Shown piece by piece: positions 1 through 7,450 of a DNA stretch of 64,000 bases (the stretch's first letter is position 1; every line of letters starts with the position of its first letter). Position numbers and translations under genes: made by a program. This DNA comes from Buttiauxella sp049686335 (GTDB lineage Bacteria > Pseudomonadota > Gammaproteobacteria > Enterobacterales > Enterobacteriaceae), in assembly GCF_049686335.1 (NCBI RefSeq), contig NZ_JBAVHX010000009.1, forward strand, positions 186,001-250,000, written 5' to 3'. The notes beneath the pieces are model-generated. The model worked only from the letters and a program-made list of their open reading frames with translations. It did no database searches and was not told the DNA's origin.

Positions 1-65
1 ACAACAGCACAGGCTGCGATCCCTAGCAGCGTTCCTGCACCAAGATGTGTTGTTACTTCGGTCAT
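1..65 (-). CDS. Partial 5' end of a leftward gene, possibly a GntP-family permease
   Basis: Only the first 21 codons are inside the window. An ATG at 65..63 is preceded on the minus strand by a GAGGA ribosome site seven bases upstream. The peptide starts MTEVTTHLGAGTLLGIAACA and turns hydrophobic straight away, as expected for a first membrane segment. I do not recognise it with certainty. Two GntR-type operators lie 63-92 bases upstream, so a gluconate/sugar-acid permease of the GntP family is a reasonable inference. The function stays open because the rest of the gene lies outside the window. Confidence 0.5.
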   Translation of the reverse strand, partial: MTEVTTHLGAGTLLGIAACAV

Positions 66-127
66 TTGATTGTCCTCTGCGCCGAATTTATAAGTGAAAA
101 AGGCCTAAGGCATAATTCACCAGATTT

Positions 128-157
128 CTGATACCGGTAACATGATACTGGTAACAT
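128..157. promoter_or_regulatory. Two tandem GntR-type operators
   Basis: Two near-identical 14-base direct repeats, GATACCGGTAACAT (130-143) and GATACTGGTAACAT (144-157), form two overlapping sites of the pattern NTGATA-N4-TAACAT. The known GntR/IdnR operator pattern is ATGTTA-N4-TAACAT. The right halves match fully. The left halves match 4 of 6 (site 128-143) and 5 of 6 (site 142-157). They lie in the 289-base region between the divergent partial gene at 1-65 and the hydrolase at 355, and could control either. I see no other strong motif in this region. Confidence 0.5.
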
Positions 158-354
158 CAGCTACTCGGGAATGGACCTGACCATGTTTATTGGCATTTTG
201 GGAGCAAGGTCAAACTATCCAAAAAAACACATAATCACACCGCTGACGAATTTAAGACCGTAAATCAACCCGCCATCTGAAAAAATTGCATTACGCTGTA
301 TATGCACCATTCAATCGGGCACTTCGTACGATCATCACCTGTAGAGGAGATATC

Positions 355-1185
355 ATGAGCGATTACGACAAACTCACGTTAAAGGACGGCAGTTCTCTTT
401 ACTTTAAGGATTGGGGAGAAGGACAACCGGTAGTATTCAGCCATGGCTGGCCGTTAACAGCAGATGCGTTTGAAGATCAGATGTTTTTCCTGGGGCAGAA
501 AGGATTCCGCGTAATTGCACACGACAGGCGCGGGCATGGTCGCTCATCGCAATCCTGGGAAGGTAATCATATGGATCAATATGCTGATGATTTAGCGGAA
601 TTAACCGCGCATTTAAATCTGAAAGACGCGGTCCACGTGGGCCATTCCACGGGCGGTGGCGAAGTGGTGCGTTACATCGGCCGCCATGGTACCAGCCGTG
701 TGGCAAAAGCCGTGTTGATTAGTGCCGTGCCGCCGATCATGGTGAAAACCGATTTTAATCCAGACGGCGTTCCCATTGATGTGTTTGATGGGATCCGTGA
801 AGGCGTGCGTGCCAACAGGGCAGACTTTTTCAAAGAGCTGACTCTGGCATTTTATGGCTATAACCGACCAGGAGCGACCCCCTCGGAAGGTGTAAGGGAG
901 AGTTTTGTCGAGCAGGGCATGCAAGGGGGCATTAAAGCGCTTTACGACTGTATTAAAGCGTTTTCTGAAACCGACTTGCGCGAAGATCTGAAGAAAATGA
1001 CCATCCCAACGCTGGTTATACATGGCGATGATGATCAAATAGTCCCGTTTGAAACCTGCGGAAAAGTCACGGCGGCGACCTTGCCGGACTCGATATTCAA
1101 AGTGTATCAGGGCGGCTCCCACGGTATCTGTACCACTGAGAAAGACCGGGTGAATGCAGATTTACTGGAGTTTCTGAAAGGGTAA
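355..1185 (+). CDS. Alpha/beta hydrolase, non-heme haloperoxidase / arylesterase type
   Basis: The protein has 276 residues. It carries the serine hydrolase signature GHSTGGG with nucleophile Ser98, an oxyanion motif HGW (30-32), a probable acid in HGDDDQ (Asp227) and a base in GGSHG (His256). This layout is that of cofactor-free bromo/chloroperoxidases, which act mainly as esterases or perhydrolases in the cytoplasm. The start at 355 is chosen because AGAGGAG lies five bases upstream; an in-frame ATG at 286 has no ribosome site. There is no signal peptide. The gene stands alone between the divergent partial gene and the convergent small ORF next to rna. The natural substrate cannot be inferred. 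Confidence 0.88.
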   Translation: MSDYDKLTLKDGSSLYFKDWGEGQPVVFSHGWPLTADAFEDQMFFLGQKGFRVIAHDRRGHGRSSQSWEGNHMDQYADDLAELTAHLNLKDAVHVGHSTGGGEVVRYIGRHGTSRVAKAVLISAVPPIMVKTDFNPDGVPIDVFDGIREGVRANRADFFKELTLAFYGYNRPGATPSEGVRESFVEQGMQGGIKALYDCIKAFSETDLREDLKKMTIPTLVIHGDDDQIVPFETCGKVTAATLPDSIFKVYQGGSHGICTTEKDRVNADLLEFLKG

Positions 1186-1191
1186 CATCCG

Positions 1192-1217
1192 GGCGGGTGA
1201 GCGAAGTTTCACCCGCC
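1192..1217. terminator. Bidirectional hairpin between hydrolase and small ORF
   Basis: A perfect nine-base stem GGCGGGTGA / TCACCCGCC (1192-1200, 1209-1217) with an eight-base loop lies seven bases after the hydrolase stop. The T tract is weak on both strands, so termination efficiency is uncertain. Confidence 0.55.
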
Positions 1218-1228
1218 ATTTAACCTCT

Positions 1229-1378
1229 TCATTTGCCCGCAACCGGCAACATAATCTCTTTTAAGATTTCGTAGCGCTGCTGCGGCGAAAGCCAAATCAA
1301 ACCTAACAATTTATGCGCCTGCCCTTCGTGCTCAAACTGGGTTTTTAACTGTTTCAAGAAGCTTTTTGTCGTGTTCAT
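1229..1378 (-). CDS. Small 49-residue protein of unknown function
   Basis: An ORF of 49 codons starts with ATG at 1378 behind a near-perfect ribosome site, GGAGGT, with six-base spacing. It starts MNTTKSFLKQLKTQFEHEGQ and is basic and helical in character, with heptad-like leucines, one Trp and no signal peptide or membrane segment. It lies 93 bases downstream of rna on the same strand and ends at the hairpin at 1192-1217. It could be co-transcribed with rna. I do not recognise a family. The strong ribosome site and coding-like third positions argue that it is real. Confidence 0.6.
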   Translation of the reverse strand: MNTTKSFLKQLKTQFEHEGQAHKLLGLIWLSPQQRYEILKEIMLPVAGK

Positions 1379-1471
1379 TTTTTACCTCCGTTTTCGATAG
1401 TCAAAGCATATGACTACAAATGCGGAACTAATAGTGAACTGATTGTTTTTTGACTTCCGTATTTAAGCGAG

Positions 1472-2278
1472 TTAGTAGCCGACCGCATCAAGTCGGAACT
1501 GTTTGGCACAGTTACCGGGATTTTTTTGCGTGGCGAATGAGCTTTCAGTTAACGGGCCGTTAATTTGCCCGGCATCAAGTGAGATTTGCATCTCCGTCAG
1601 ATAAGCCGGATTGCCGTTACAGGTCAGCTTAACTGCTTTCACCGCATCGCTACCCCAACTCTTTTCCAGCGCTTTATTGAATGCTTTACGGGTGACTACG
1701 TTGCCATAGTTTTCCGCAAGGAAAGTGCCCAATGCGCTTTGTTTGAATTCACCATTCAGGCGAACCATCGTCGCGAAATATGCATTGGGATCAAAGCCGA
1801 AACAGGCGCCATGTTTAGCATATTCGTATCGTTCAAGGCAGGATTTGCCGCCCGCACCAGGCATAACGCCCGCGAGTTTGCCGGCGACGTCTGCGGATAA
1901 TTCAGGTGCGGGAGCCTGGCACTTTTGCGAACCGCGTACTTCCGCCATATTTGGCACCGGGCGCGTTGAGCAGCCGTAACGCATCCAGCGTTTTTCATCT
2001 ACACCGCGTGAGGCTATGGACTTTGGCAACCCTGGCCACAACCCATGCACCGTTAAAAACGCACGTTTATCGCTTTGTTCCTGTTGGGTTTTACATTCCG
2101 TTGGTTCATTGCGATCACGTTCATGCATGCTCTGACAAAAACCGGTTTGCCAGGAAAGGGCGAGTACGTAACGGTCGAAGTCGGCATAGTTTTTTGCGCT
2201 GAGATCTTCTGCGTGAAGCAGCGGGCTGGTGGTCATCAGGGAGGTCAAAATTAGCGTTGTTCGCCACATCTTATTCAT
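1472..2278 (-). CDS. rna: Ribonuclease I (RNase T2 family), periplasmic
   Basis: The 268-residue protein opens with a signal peptide of about 23 residues ending near LLHA. It then shows both RNase T2 active-site blocks: CAS I VHGLWPG (His78) and CAS II KHGACFG (His156). Several cysteines fit the disulfide-bonded periplasmic fold. RNase I cleaves RNA non-specifically via 2',3'-cyclic phosphates in the periplasm. The length matches E. coli Rna. Here it is followed upstream directly by dcuC; the citrate fermentation genes that separate them in E. coli are absent. Confidence 0.95.
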   Translation of the reverse strand: MNKMWRTTLILTSLMTTSPLLHAEDLSAKNYADFDRYVLALSWQTGFCQSMHERDRNEPTECKTQQEQSDKRAFLTVHGLWPGLPKSIASRGVDEKRWMRYGCSTRPVPNMAEVRGSQKCQAPAPELSADVAGKLAGVMPGAGGKSCLERYEYAKHGACFGFDPNAYFATMVRLNGEFKQSALGTFLAENYGNVVTRKAFNKALEKSWGSDAVKAVKLTCNGNPAYLTEMQISLDAGQINGPLTESSFATQKNPGNCAKQFRLDAVGY

Positions 2279-2332
2279 GCTTTTCTCGCTCGGGAGCCGT
2301 AATAAATTCCAGAAGTCTTTTTATTTAAACAT

Positions 2333-2358
2333 AAAAAAAGCGCCCCGATGAGGCGCTT
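2333..2358 (-). terminator. Rho-independent terminator of dcuC
   Basis: On the minus strand AAGCGCC / GGCGCTT forms a seven-base stem (2338-2344 with 2352-2358) followed by a run of T. It lies 17 bases after the dcuC stop and before rna. Confidence 0.85.
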
Positions 2359-2374
2359 ATTGAGTTCCTGAAAA

Positions 2375-3751
2375 TTAAGGAAGAATCGCCGCCGATGGCA
2401 CCAGGATCTCAGTGGCGATAATCACCACCACCAGACCTACAGCAATCGGGACTGAAGTGCGTTTTACCACTTCGAACGGGGAGATTTTCGCCATACCCGC
2501 TACCGCTACAACCACGCCGGACACCGGAGAAATGGTACGGCCAAGGTTGGAAGCTTGCAGCATTGGAATCGCAAGGTACGCAGGGTTGATACCAGAAGAG
2601 TGAGCCAGTTTCGGGATCATCTCAACAAAGGCATAGAACGGCGCGTTACCTGAACCGGTGGTCATTGCCGCTAACATGGTGAGTATCACTAATACCAGCA
2701 TCAGAATGATACTGGCGGAGCCAAACGACGTCGCAATGGATATCAGGCTCTGGATAAAGCCGATGGTGCTCAGGCCCTGAGCGAATACGCCCGCCGCGAC
2801 CAACAGCATCACCACGTTTGCGAAAGCATCTGCCATACCGCGGTAGCAAACTTCCAGTCCGGAGAAGACGCTTTGTGTATTGAAACTACGGAAGAATTCA
2901 ATGATTGCCGCCATCAGAATACAGATGACCAGAATAGTAATGATATGCAGCTGCGGGCCCCATTTACCGTCGAAAATCAACACGCCGATAATTGGCGTAA
3001 ACGGCAGAATGGCATAGAAAGAAGGCGCAGTAGTCTGGATTTCGCTGACATCGAGCATTTCATGGCTGATGTTCTCTTTTTTATCCAGATAGCGTTGCCA
3101 GAAAAAGTGCGCAATCGCCATCGCAATGATGGCCGCAATAGAAATAGGCACGGTGGTTTTAAAGGCAAAATCAACCAGTGACATTTCAGCCGCTTTCGCC
3201 GCCAGCACCACGTCGCCAGAAGTTGGAGACAGAATGATGGCCGCAGGGGAGGCACAAATTGCCGCCGCAGCGCCACGGCTAATCCCGACGTTCACCATCA
3301 CCGGGAACAGCGTTGCCATCAGCAATACACCCAGGCCCGTTGCAGAGGAGACCGCCAGTGACATCAGGCAAGCCACGAAATACGCGGCAATCATCAGAAT
3401 GTAAGGTGAGTTAATGAGTTTCAGCGGTTTTGATGCGAGCTTCACGACCATGTCGTTCGCGCCAATATGTGTCATATAAGAGGCGAAACCGCACAGCATC
3501 ATGATCATCATGCCGAGATCGCCGCCACGGCTCATCAGCAAGATTTTGACATATTCGACAATATCGGTGGCGGTGTAACCGGTACTTTCAGCACTGGCAG
3601 GTAAGACTTTGTGACCCATCAGGGCACTAATAATCAGTAATGTTAAGCCGCCGACGAATAATACGCCGGTAGCGGAGTAGCCTTTGATGATGTAGCGAGC
3701 TACACCAACAATCACCACAACCCCAATAAGTAATTCAATCGTTGTCAGCAT
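2375..3751 (-). CDS. dcuC: Anaerobic C4-dicarboxylate carrier DcuC
   Basis: A 458-residue polytopic inner-membrane protein that closely follows E. coli DcuC (461 aa). It has many hydrophobic segments, a conserved block around GDVVLAA and a repeated GNAPFYAFVEMIP-type region. DcuC exports succinate during anaerobic growth and fermentation. The start at 3751 (MLTTIELL) is preferred over an upstream in-frame start because AGGGGG sits just ahead of it and it matches the family. An FNR-type box lies about 145 bases upstream. The gene is divergent from the metal-efflux operon. Confidence 0.95.
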   Translation of the reverse strand: MLTTIELLIGVVVIVGVARYIIKGYSATGVLFVGGLTLLIISALMGHKVLPASAESTGYTATDIVEYVKILLMSRGGDLGMMIMMLCGFASYMTHIGANDMVVKLASKPLKLINSPYILMIAAYFVACLMSLAVSSATGLGVLLMATLFPVMVNVGISRGAAAAICASPAAIILSPTSGDVVLAAKAAEMSLVDFAFKTTVPISIAAIIAMAIAHFFWQRYLDKKENISHEMLDVSEIQTTAPSFYAILPFTPIIGVLIFDGKWGPQLHIITILVICILMAAIIEFFRSFNTQSVFSGLEVCYRGMADAFANVVMLLVAAGVFAQGLSTIGFIQSLISIATSFGSASIILMLVLVILTMLAAMTTGSGNAPFYAFVEMIPKLAHSSGINPAYLAIPMLQASNLGRTISPVSGVVVAVAGMAKISPFEVVKRTSVPIAVGLVVVIIATEILVPSAAILP

Positions 3752-4118
3752 TAAAGCCCCCTGTTGCGTTTGGTATTCGGCATCTATGGGCCGCACCTGA
3801 ACGTAACGCCATGCCAGAAAAATAATTAATAGAACGACTTTAAAGCCGTCTGCGAAAGCGGTGCCAATCTGCCTGAATCACAGGCGGTGATTTCTGATAA
3901 GCATCAAATTAAGCAAGCTTCGTGGGACTGCCTTGATACTTTTGTAGGCAGTGTTGCAATTATGACATTTACTTATTGATATGCGTTATTTATTTGTCCA
4001 GCCGATCGTTCTATTAATAACCATTCGAAGGCTATTTAATTAAAAATATATTACGTAATTGTTAATTAATCCCCTTAATGTAAAGCCAATAAAAATCACT
4101 TTAAAATATAAAGGCCTG
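3752..4118. other. Intergenic region between dcuC and the efflux operon
   Basis: This 367-base AT-rich divergent region holds the FNR box at 3894-3907 and the promoters for both directions. I looked for a CusR-type box (TGACA-N4-TGTCA) and a MerR-type (CueR/GolS) operator and found no convincing match. No further ORF has a credible start. Confidence 0.6.
3894..3907. promoter_or_regulatory. FNR-type box upstream of dcuC
   Basis: CTGATAAGCATCAA matches the FNR consensus TTGAT-N4-ATCAA at nine of ten defined positions. E. coli dcuC is activated by FNR without oxygen, which fits. The site lies 143 bases from the dcuC start and about 212 bases from the start of the divergent metal operon. Confidence 0.75.
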
Positions 4119-4568
4119 ATGCTTATACTGCCGGTTCGTTTATTTGAGACTACTATCTTGCCATCCACTTTCTGGTCGACAAGCCGTTTACGTTTTTTCA
4201 GAAAGCATCTTTTGATGCTGCTGATGGCGTTTGGCTGGCTGTTTGTCAACAGCCAGGTCGCAGTGGCATCGCATGATTGCCCGGTAAACATCAGTTTGCA
4301 GGCGCTTTCTATTCAGCATAGCGATCATATGCTGATGAATAACACGCGAGATTTAGCGAAAACCAAAGGAATGCTGTGTGAAAAACACTGTATTCCTGAG
4401 GTCATGCAAAAAGATAATGGCCATAGCTCTTTAGCCGCATTACCGGCGGCAAATACACTGGCTTTAGTGGTCCCGGAATGTAATGAAACGGTATCGTCCG
4501 TTACGTTAATAACGCCTCCTGCCACCGGCCCTCCGGCCACGATTCGGTTTTGTCGCTTTAGAGAATAA
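4119..4568 (+). CDS. Exported Cys/His/Met-containing small protein, metal operon leader gene
   Basis: A 149-residue ORF, first gene of the efflux operon. After an arginine-rich segment there is a hydrophobic stretch (LLMLLMAFGWLFV) ending at a probable signal-peptidase site VAVA/SHDCP. The mature part of about 95 residues has Cys, His and Met clusters (SHDC, SDHMLMNN, MLCEKHC, VPEC) that could bind soft metals, and ends PPATIRFCRFRE. I do not recognise a named family. Position before a Cu/Ag efflux pump suggests a periplasmic metal-binding or sensing role; this is inference. The start is uncertain: 4119 has AAGG upstream, and internal ATG codons are possible. Confidence 0.6.
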   Translation: MLILPVRLFETTILPSTFWSTSRLRFFRKHLLMLLMAFGWLFVNSQVAVASHDCPVNISLQALSIQHSDHMLMNNTRDLAKTKGMLCEKHCIPEVMQKDNGHSSLAALPAANTLALVVPECNETVSSVTLITPPATGPPATIRFCRFRE

Positions 4569-4653
4569 CTCCAGCACTGTCTTGGTTTATGCCTTTTCGA
4601 TTCAGGTATTGCGGCGTTTTGCCGTCCTTTGACTAACGTTCTGGAGTTTTTTT

Positions 4654-4731
4654 ATGTCTATTATTTCTCTTCGTTCGCTTTCAGCCTTTGCGCTTTCCGT
4701 ACTACTCATCTCCGTTACCCCGACTAAGTAA
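4654..4731 (+). CDS. 25-codon signal-peptide-like mini-ORF ahead of the outer-membrane factor gene
   Basis: The ORF starts with ATG at 4654 behind CTGGAG (seven-base spacing) and ends with TAA at 4729-4731, eleven bases before the next gene. Its sequence, beginning MSIISLRSLSAFALSVLLIS, resembles a bare Sec signal peptide with no mature protein. It may be a leader peptide coupled to the next gene, or the remnant of a truncated periplasmic protein such as a lost chaperone gene. Function unknown. Confidence 0.45.
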   Translation: MSIISLRSLSAFALSVLLISVTPTK

Positions 4732-4742
4732 CTGAGGCCAAT

Positions 4743-6002
4743 ATGAGACAACATTCCATGAGCTTATGGCTCGGTGGGGTGCTGTTTGCTGTGTCTGTCT
4801 TTGCCGCGAATGCGGCCCAGTTCAGCCTGCAACAGACCCTTATCGCCGCTGAGCATTATTCCGCAGAGCTTTCCGCCAACCGCAATCAGAGCAACGCGCT
4901 CAGTGCGATGGCCGATTCTGCTCGTCAGTTACCTGATCCTAAATTGAAATTTGGTATTGAAAACGTTCCGGTGCAGGGCAGTAACAGCCACCGGTTCACT
5001 CGCGAAGGCATGACCATGCAGCGCATTGGCATCATGCAGGACTACGTCAGCGAGGAGAAACGCGACCGTAAAGCTGAAACTATTCTGGCGCAATCGGCCA
5101 GTAGCGCGGCGAAAGCTGAAGTCATTCGAGCGGAGTTACTGAAAACCACCGCGCAGGCGTGGCTGGATTTGGCGTTGTCAGAAAAAGTGCTGACAACCGC
5201 ACGCAAACTGGTGGCGGAAACCGAACGCCAGATTGCCGTGCAAAAGGCGACGGTCGCCAGCGGCAGTTCGCCCGCCTCAAGTGTCGTGGATATCCGCATG
5301 ACGCTGTTAAATATGCAGGACAAAGTGACCCTCGCCCAGCGCGATGTCGTTCTGGCACAGACTCGTTTACTGCGTCTGACGGGTAAAAATATTGACACGA
5401 TCAGTGGCAATTTACCGCGTTACCAACGTTTGCCCGCTGAGCCAATCGTGCTGGAAGAAGGTGTGGGGGAACATCCTGAAGTGATTGAAGCGGCGCGAGA
5501 GGCGGATGTCGCTAAAGCGCGTTCGGCACAGTCTGCGGTGGCGGCGAAACCGAATGTCGGTGTTGAGGTGTATTACGCCCATCGCGCGGATGATTACGAT
5601 GACATGGCGGGCGTGATGTTCACCGTGGATATGCCACTCTTCAAAACCCAGCGCCAGGACAAAGACCTGGCCGCAGATATGTCCCGATCACTGGAAGCCA
5701 ACGACCAACTCGCCATCGCGAAACGGGAACATGTTGCGCTGGTCCGCACGTTGGTCGCGCAATATCAGGCCGCACAAACTCTCTGGTTGCGCCAACAGGA
5801 CGAGATTTTACCTCTGCAACGCCAGCGTCTTTCATTGATTGAAGCGCAATACCGTTCCGGGCAGTCGACCCTTTCTGAGTTACTCAACGCCCGCCGCACG
5901 CTGCTGGATACCGAACTTAACGCACTTAACGCTGAAAAAACCGTGGCTGAAACCTGGGCCGCCATCCGCTACCTGACGCCACAGGAAAATAACCCATCAT
6001 GA
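4743..6002 (+). CDS. TolC-family outer-membrane factor of a heavy-metal RND pump (CusC/CzcC-like)
   Basis: A 419-residue protein with a signal peptide ending near FAANA/AQF, followed by two long heptad-rich regions typical of the TolC/CusC coiled-coil barrel. It forms the outer-membrane channel of a tripartite efflux pump. Unlike E. coli CusC it shows no lipobox cysteine, so it is probably cleaved by signal peptidase I. Its stop overlaps the next gene by four bases (ATGA), so the three pump genes are translationally coupled. The symbol is left empty because it is a distant relative of cusC rather than a clear orthologue. Confidence 0.88.
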   Translation: MRQHSMSLWLGGVLFAVSVFAANAAQFSLQQTLIAAEHYSAELSANRNQSNALSAMADSARQLPDPKLKFGIENVPVQGSNSHRFTREGMTMQRIGIMQDYVSEEKRDRKAETILAQSASSAAKAEVIRAELLKTTAQAWLDLALSEKVLTTARKLVAETERQIAVQKATVASGSSPASSVVDIRMTLLNMQDKVTLAQRDVVLAQTRLLRLTGKNIDTISGNLPRYQRLPAEPIVLEEGVGEHPEVIEAAREADVAKARSAQSAVAAKPNVGVEVYYAHRADDYDDMAGVMFTVDMPLFKTQRQDKDLAADMSRSLEANDQLAIAKREHVALVRTLVAQYQAAQTLWLRQQDEILPLQRQRLSLIEAQYRSGQSTLSELLNARRTLLDTELNALNAEKTVAETWAAIRYLTPQENNPS

Positions 6003-7450
6003 AAACCATCACACATATTTCTCTGTTGGCGCTCGCTGTTGCAGCCGCCCTTGGCCTGGGATATTACGCGGGAAAACAGAGCCACACTACGACGACGACG
6101 GTTCACTCTGAGCGAAGCGTTCTCTATTGGTATGACCCGATGACCCCAGGCCAGCGTTTTGACAAACCGGGTAAATCACCGTTTATGGATATGGATTTGG
6201 TGCCGCGCTATGCAGATGAAACTCCCGAAGATGGCGGGGTGACGGTCAGCTCGCGTCAGCAGCAAAACCTGGGGATCAAAACGGCACAGGTTGTGAAGAA
6301 AGCGCTGGATTATCAATTTGATGCTTTTGCCACCGTTTCAACCGATGAACGCAGCGTGCAGATGATTCCCGCCAGCGCCAACGGCGTAGTGGAGAAGTTG
6401 TTTGTTAATGCCCCTCAGCAGTTTGTCAAAGCGGGCGAGCCGCTGGCACAACTCTGGATCCCTGAATGGACGGCGGCTCAGCAAGAATATCTCGCGGTAC
6501 GTCGCCTGGGTGACAGTGCGTTAAGCTCCGCTGCACGCGAACGGCTACAACTCCAGTTCATGCCTGCTGAAATCATTCGTCAGGTTGAGCGTACGGGTCA
6601 GCCCCAAACACGTGTGACGGTCCGAGCCAGCAAGGCTGGCTATATCAATAAACTGGAGACGCGTGAAGGGGCGCAAGTGGTGGCAACCGCGCCGCTGTTT
6701 GAAATTGCCAACCTCGATAAGGTGTGGATTGTTATCGATTATCCCCAATCTCAGGCGCAAGTGCTGCAGGTGGGAAGTGAGATTGTGGCCTCAAGCAACA
6801 GCTTGCCGGGGGAAACTTTCCCTGGCCGCATCAGTGAATTATTGCCGAATATGGAAACCTCCACCCGCACTCTCAAAGCCCGAGTGGTGCTGGAAAACCC
6901 GCACATGAAACTCAAGCCGGGGATGTATCTTCGGGTCAAACTGGCGAATCTGCTCACTCTGCCACCGGTGCTGGCGATGCCAGAAGAAGCGTTAATCGAA
7001 ACCGGAAATGCGAGCCGGGTGTTAGTCACGCAGGATGACGGCCATTTTAACCCTGTCAACGTGGTGGTTGGAGCGGCGCAAAACGGCTGGGTGGAGATTA
7101 AACAAGGATTGAAGGAGGGCGATAAAGTCGTCACGTCCGGCCAATTCCTGATTGATTCAGAGGCGAGTCTGCGTAGTGCGCTGCCACAGGAAAATACCGT
7201 CGCACCTGCCACTGCGCAATATCAGGGAGACGCGGTGGTGAAAGAGATAACCGATGATTCGATTACGCTTTCTCACAAGCCCATTGCGGCACTCAAATGG
7301 GGCGCGATGACGATGGATTTCTCGCTGAAATCTGCAGCCGACGCGCAAAGCGTGAAAGTCGGTGACCATGTGATGTTCAGCTTTACTCTGGATGACGAAC
7401 ACGGTGCAGTGATTACTCACCTGATGCCAATGACGGAGGCGATGAAATGA
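5999..7450 (+). CDS. RND periplasmic adaptor (CusB-like) with heavy-metal-binding and CusF-like domains
   Basis: A 483-residue adaptor with an N-terminal anchor/signal segment. Residues about 43-71 form a heavy-metal-binding domain (YWYDPMTPGQ...SPFMDMDLVPRY). The central part has lipoyl and barrel adaptor domains. Residues about 407-483 form a CusF-like OB-fold carrying the CusF copper ligands: His426, Trp434, Met437 and Met439 in LSHKPIAALKWGAMTMDF. In E. coli CusF is a separate gene; a fused C-terminal CusF domain is known from SilB of Cupriavidus. The protein links the pump to the outer-membrane factor and delivers Cu+/Ag+. Overlaps both neighbours by four bases. Confidence 0.92.
   Translation: MKTITHISLLALAVAAALGLGYYAGKQSHTTTTTVHSERSVLYWYDPMTPGQRFDKPGKSPFMDMDLVPRYADETPEDGGVTVSSRQQQNLGIKTAQVVKKALDYQFDAFATVSTDERSVQMIPASANGVVEKLFVNAPQQFVKAGEPLAQLWIPEWTAAQQEYLAVRRLGDSALSSAARERLQLQFMPAEIIRQVERTGQPQTRVTVRASKAGYINKLETREGAQVVATAPLFEIANLDKVWIVIDYPQSQAQVLQVGSEIVASSNSLPGETFPGRISELLPNMETSTRTLKARVVLENPHMKLKPGMYLRVKLANLLTLPPVLAMPEEALIETGNASRVLVTQDDGHFNPVNVVVGAAQNGWVEIKQGLKEGDKVVTSGQFLIDSEASLRSALPQENTVAPATAQYQGDAVVKEITDDSITLSHKPIAALKWGAMTMDFSLKSAADAQSVKVGDHVMFSFTLDDEHGAVITHLMPMTEAMK

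Noticed and set aside
130..157. Tandem 14-base repeat as the start of a CRISPR or simple repeat array
   Set aside because: Only two adjacent copies without spacers; they are better explained as overlapping GntR-type operators.
3960..4118. CusR or CueR operator ahead of the metal operon
   Set aside because: A half-site-like ATGACATTT exists, but no second half at proper spacing and no MerR-type dyad between -35 and -10.
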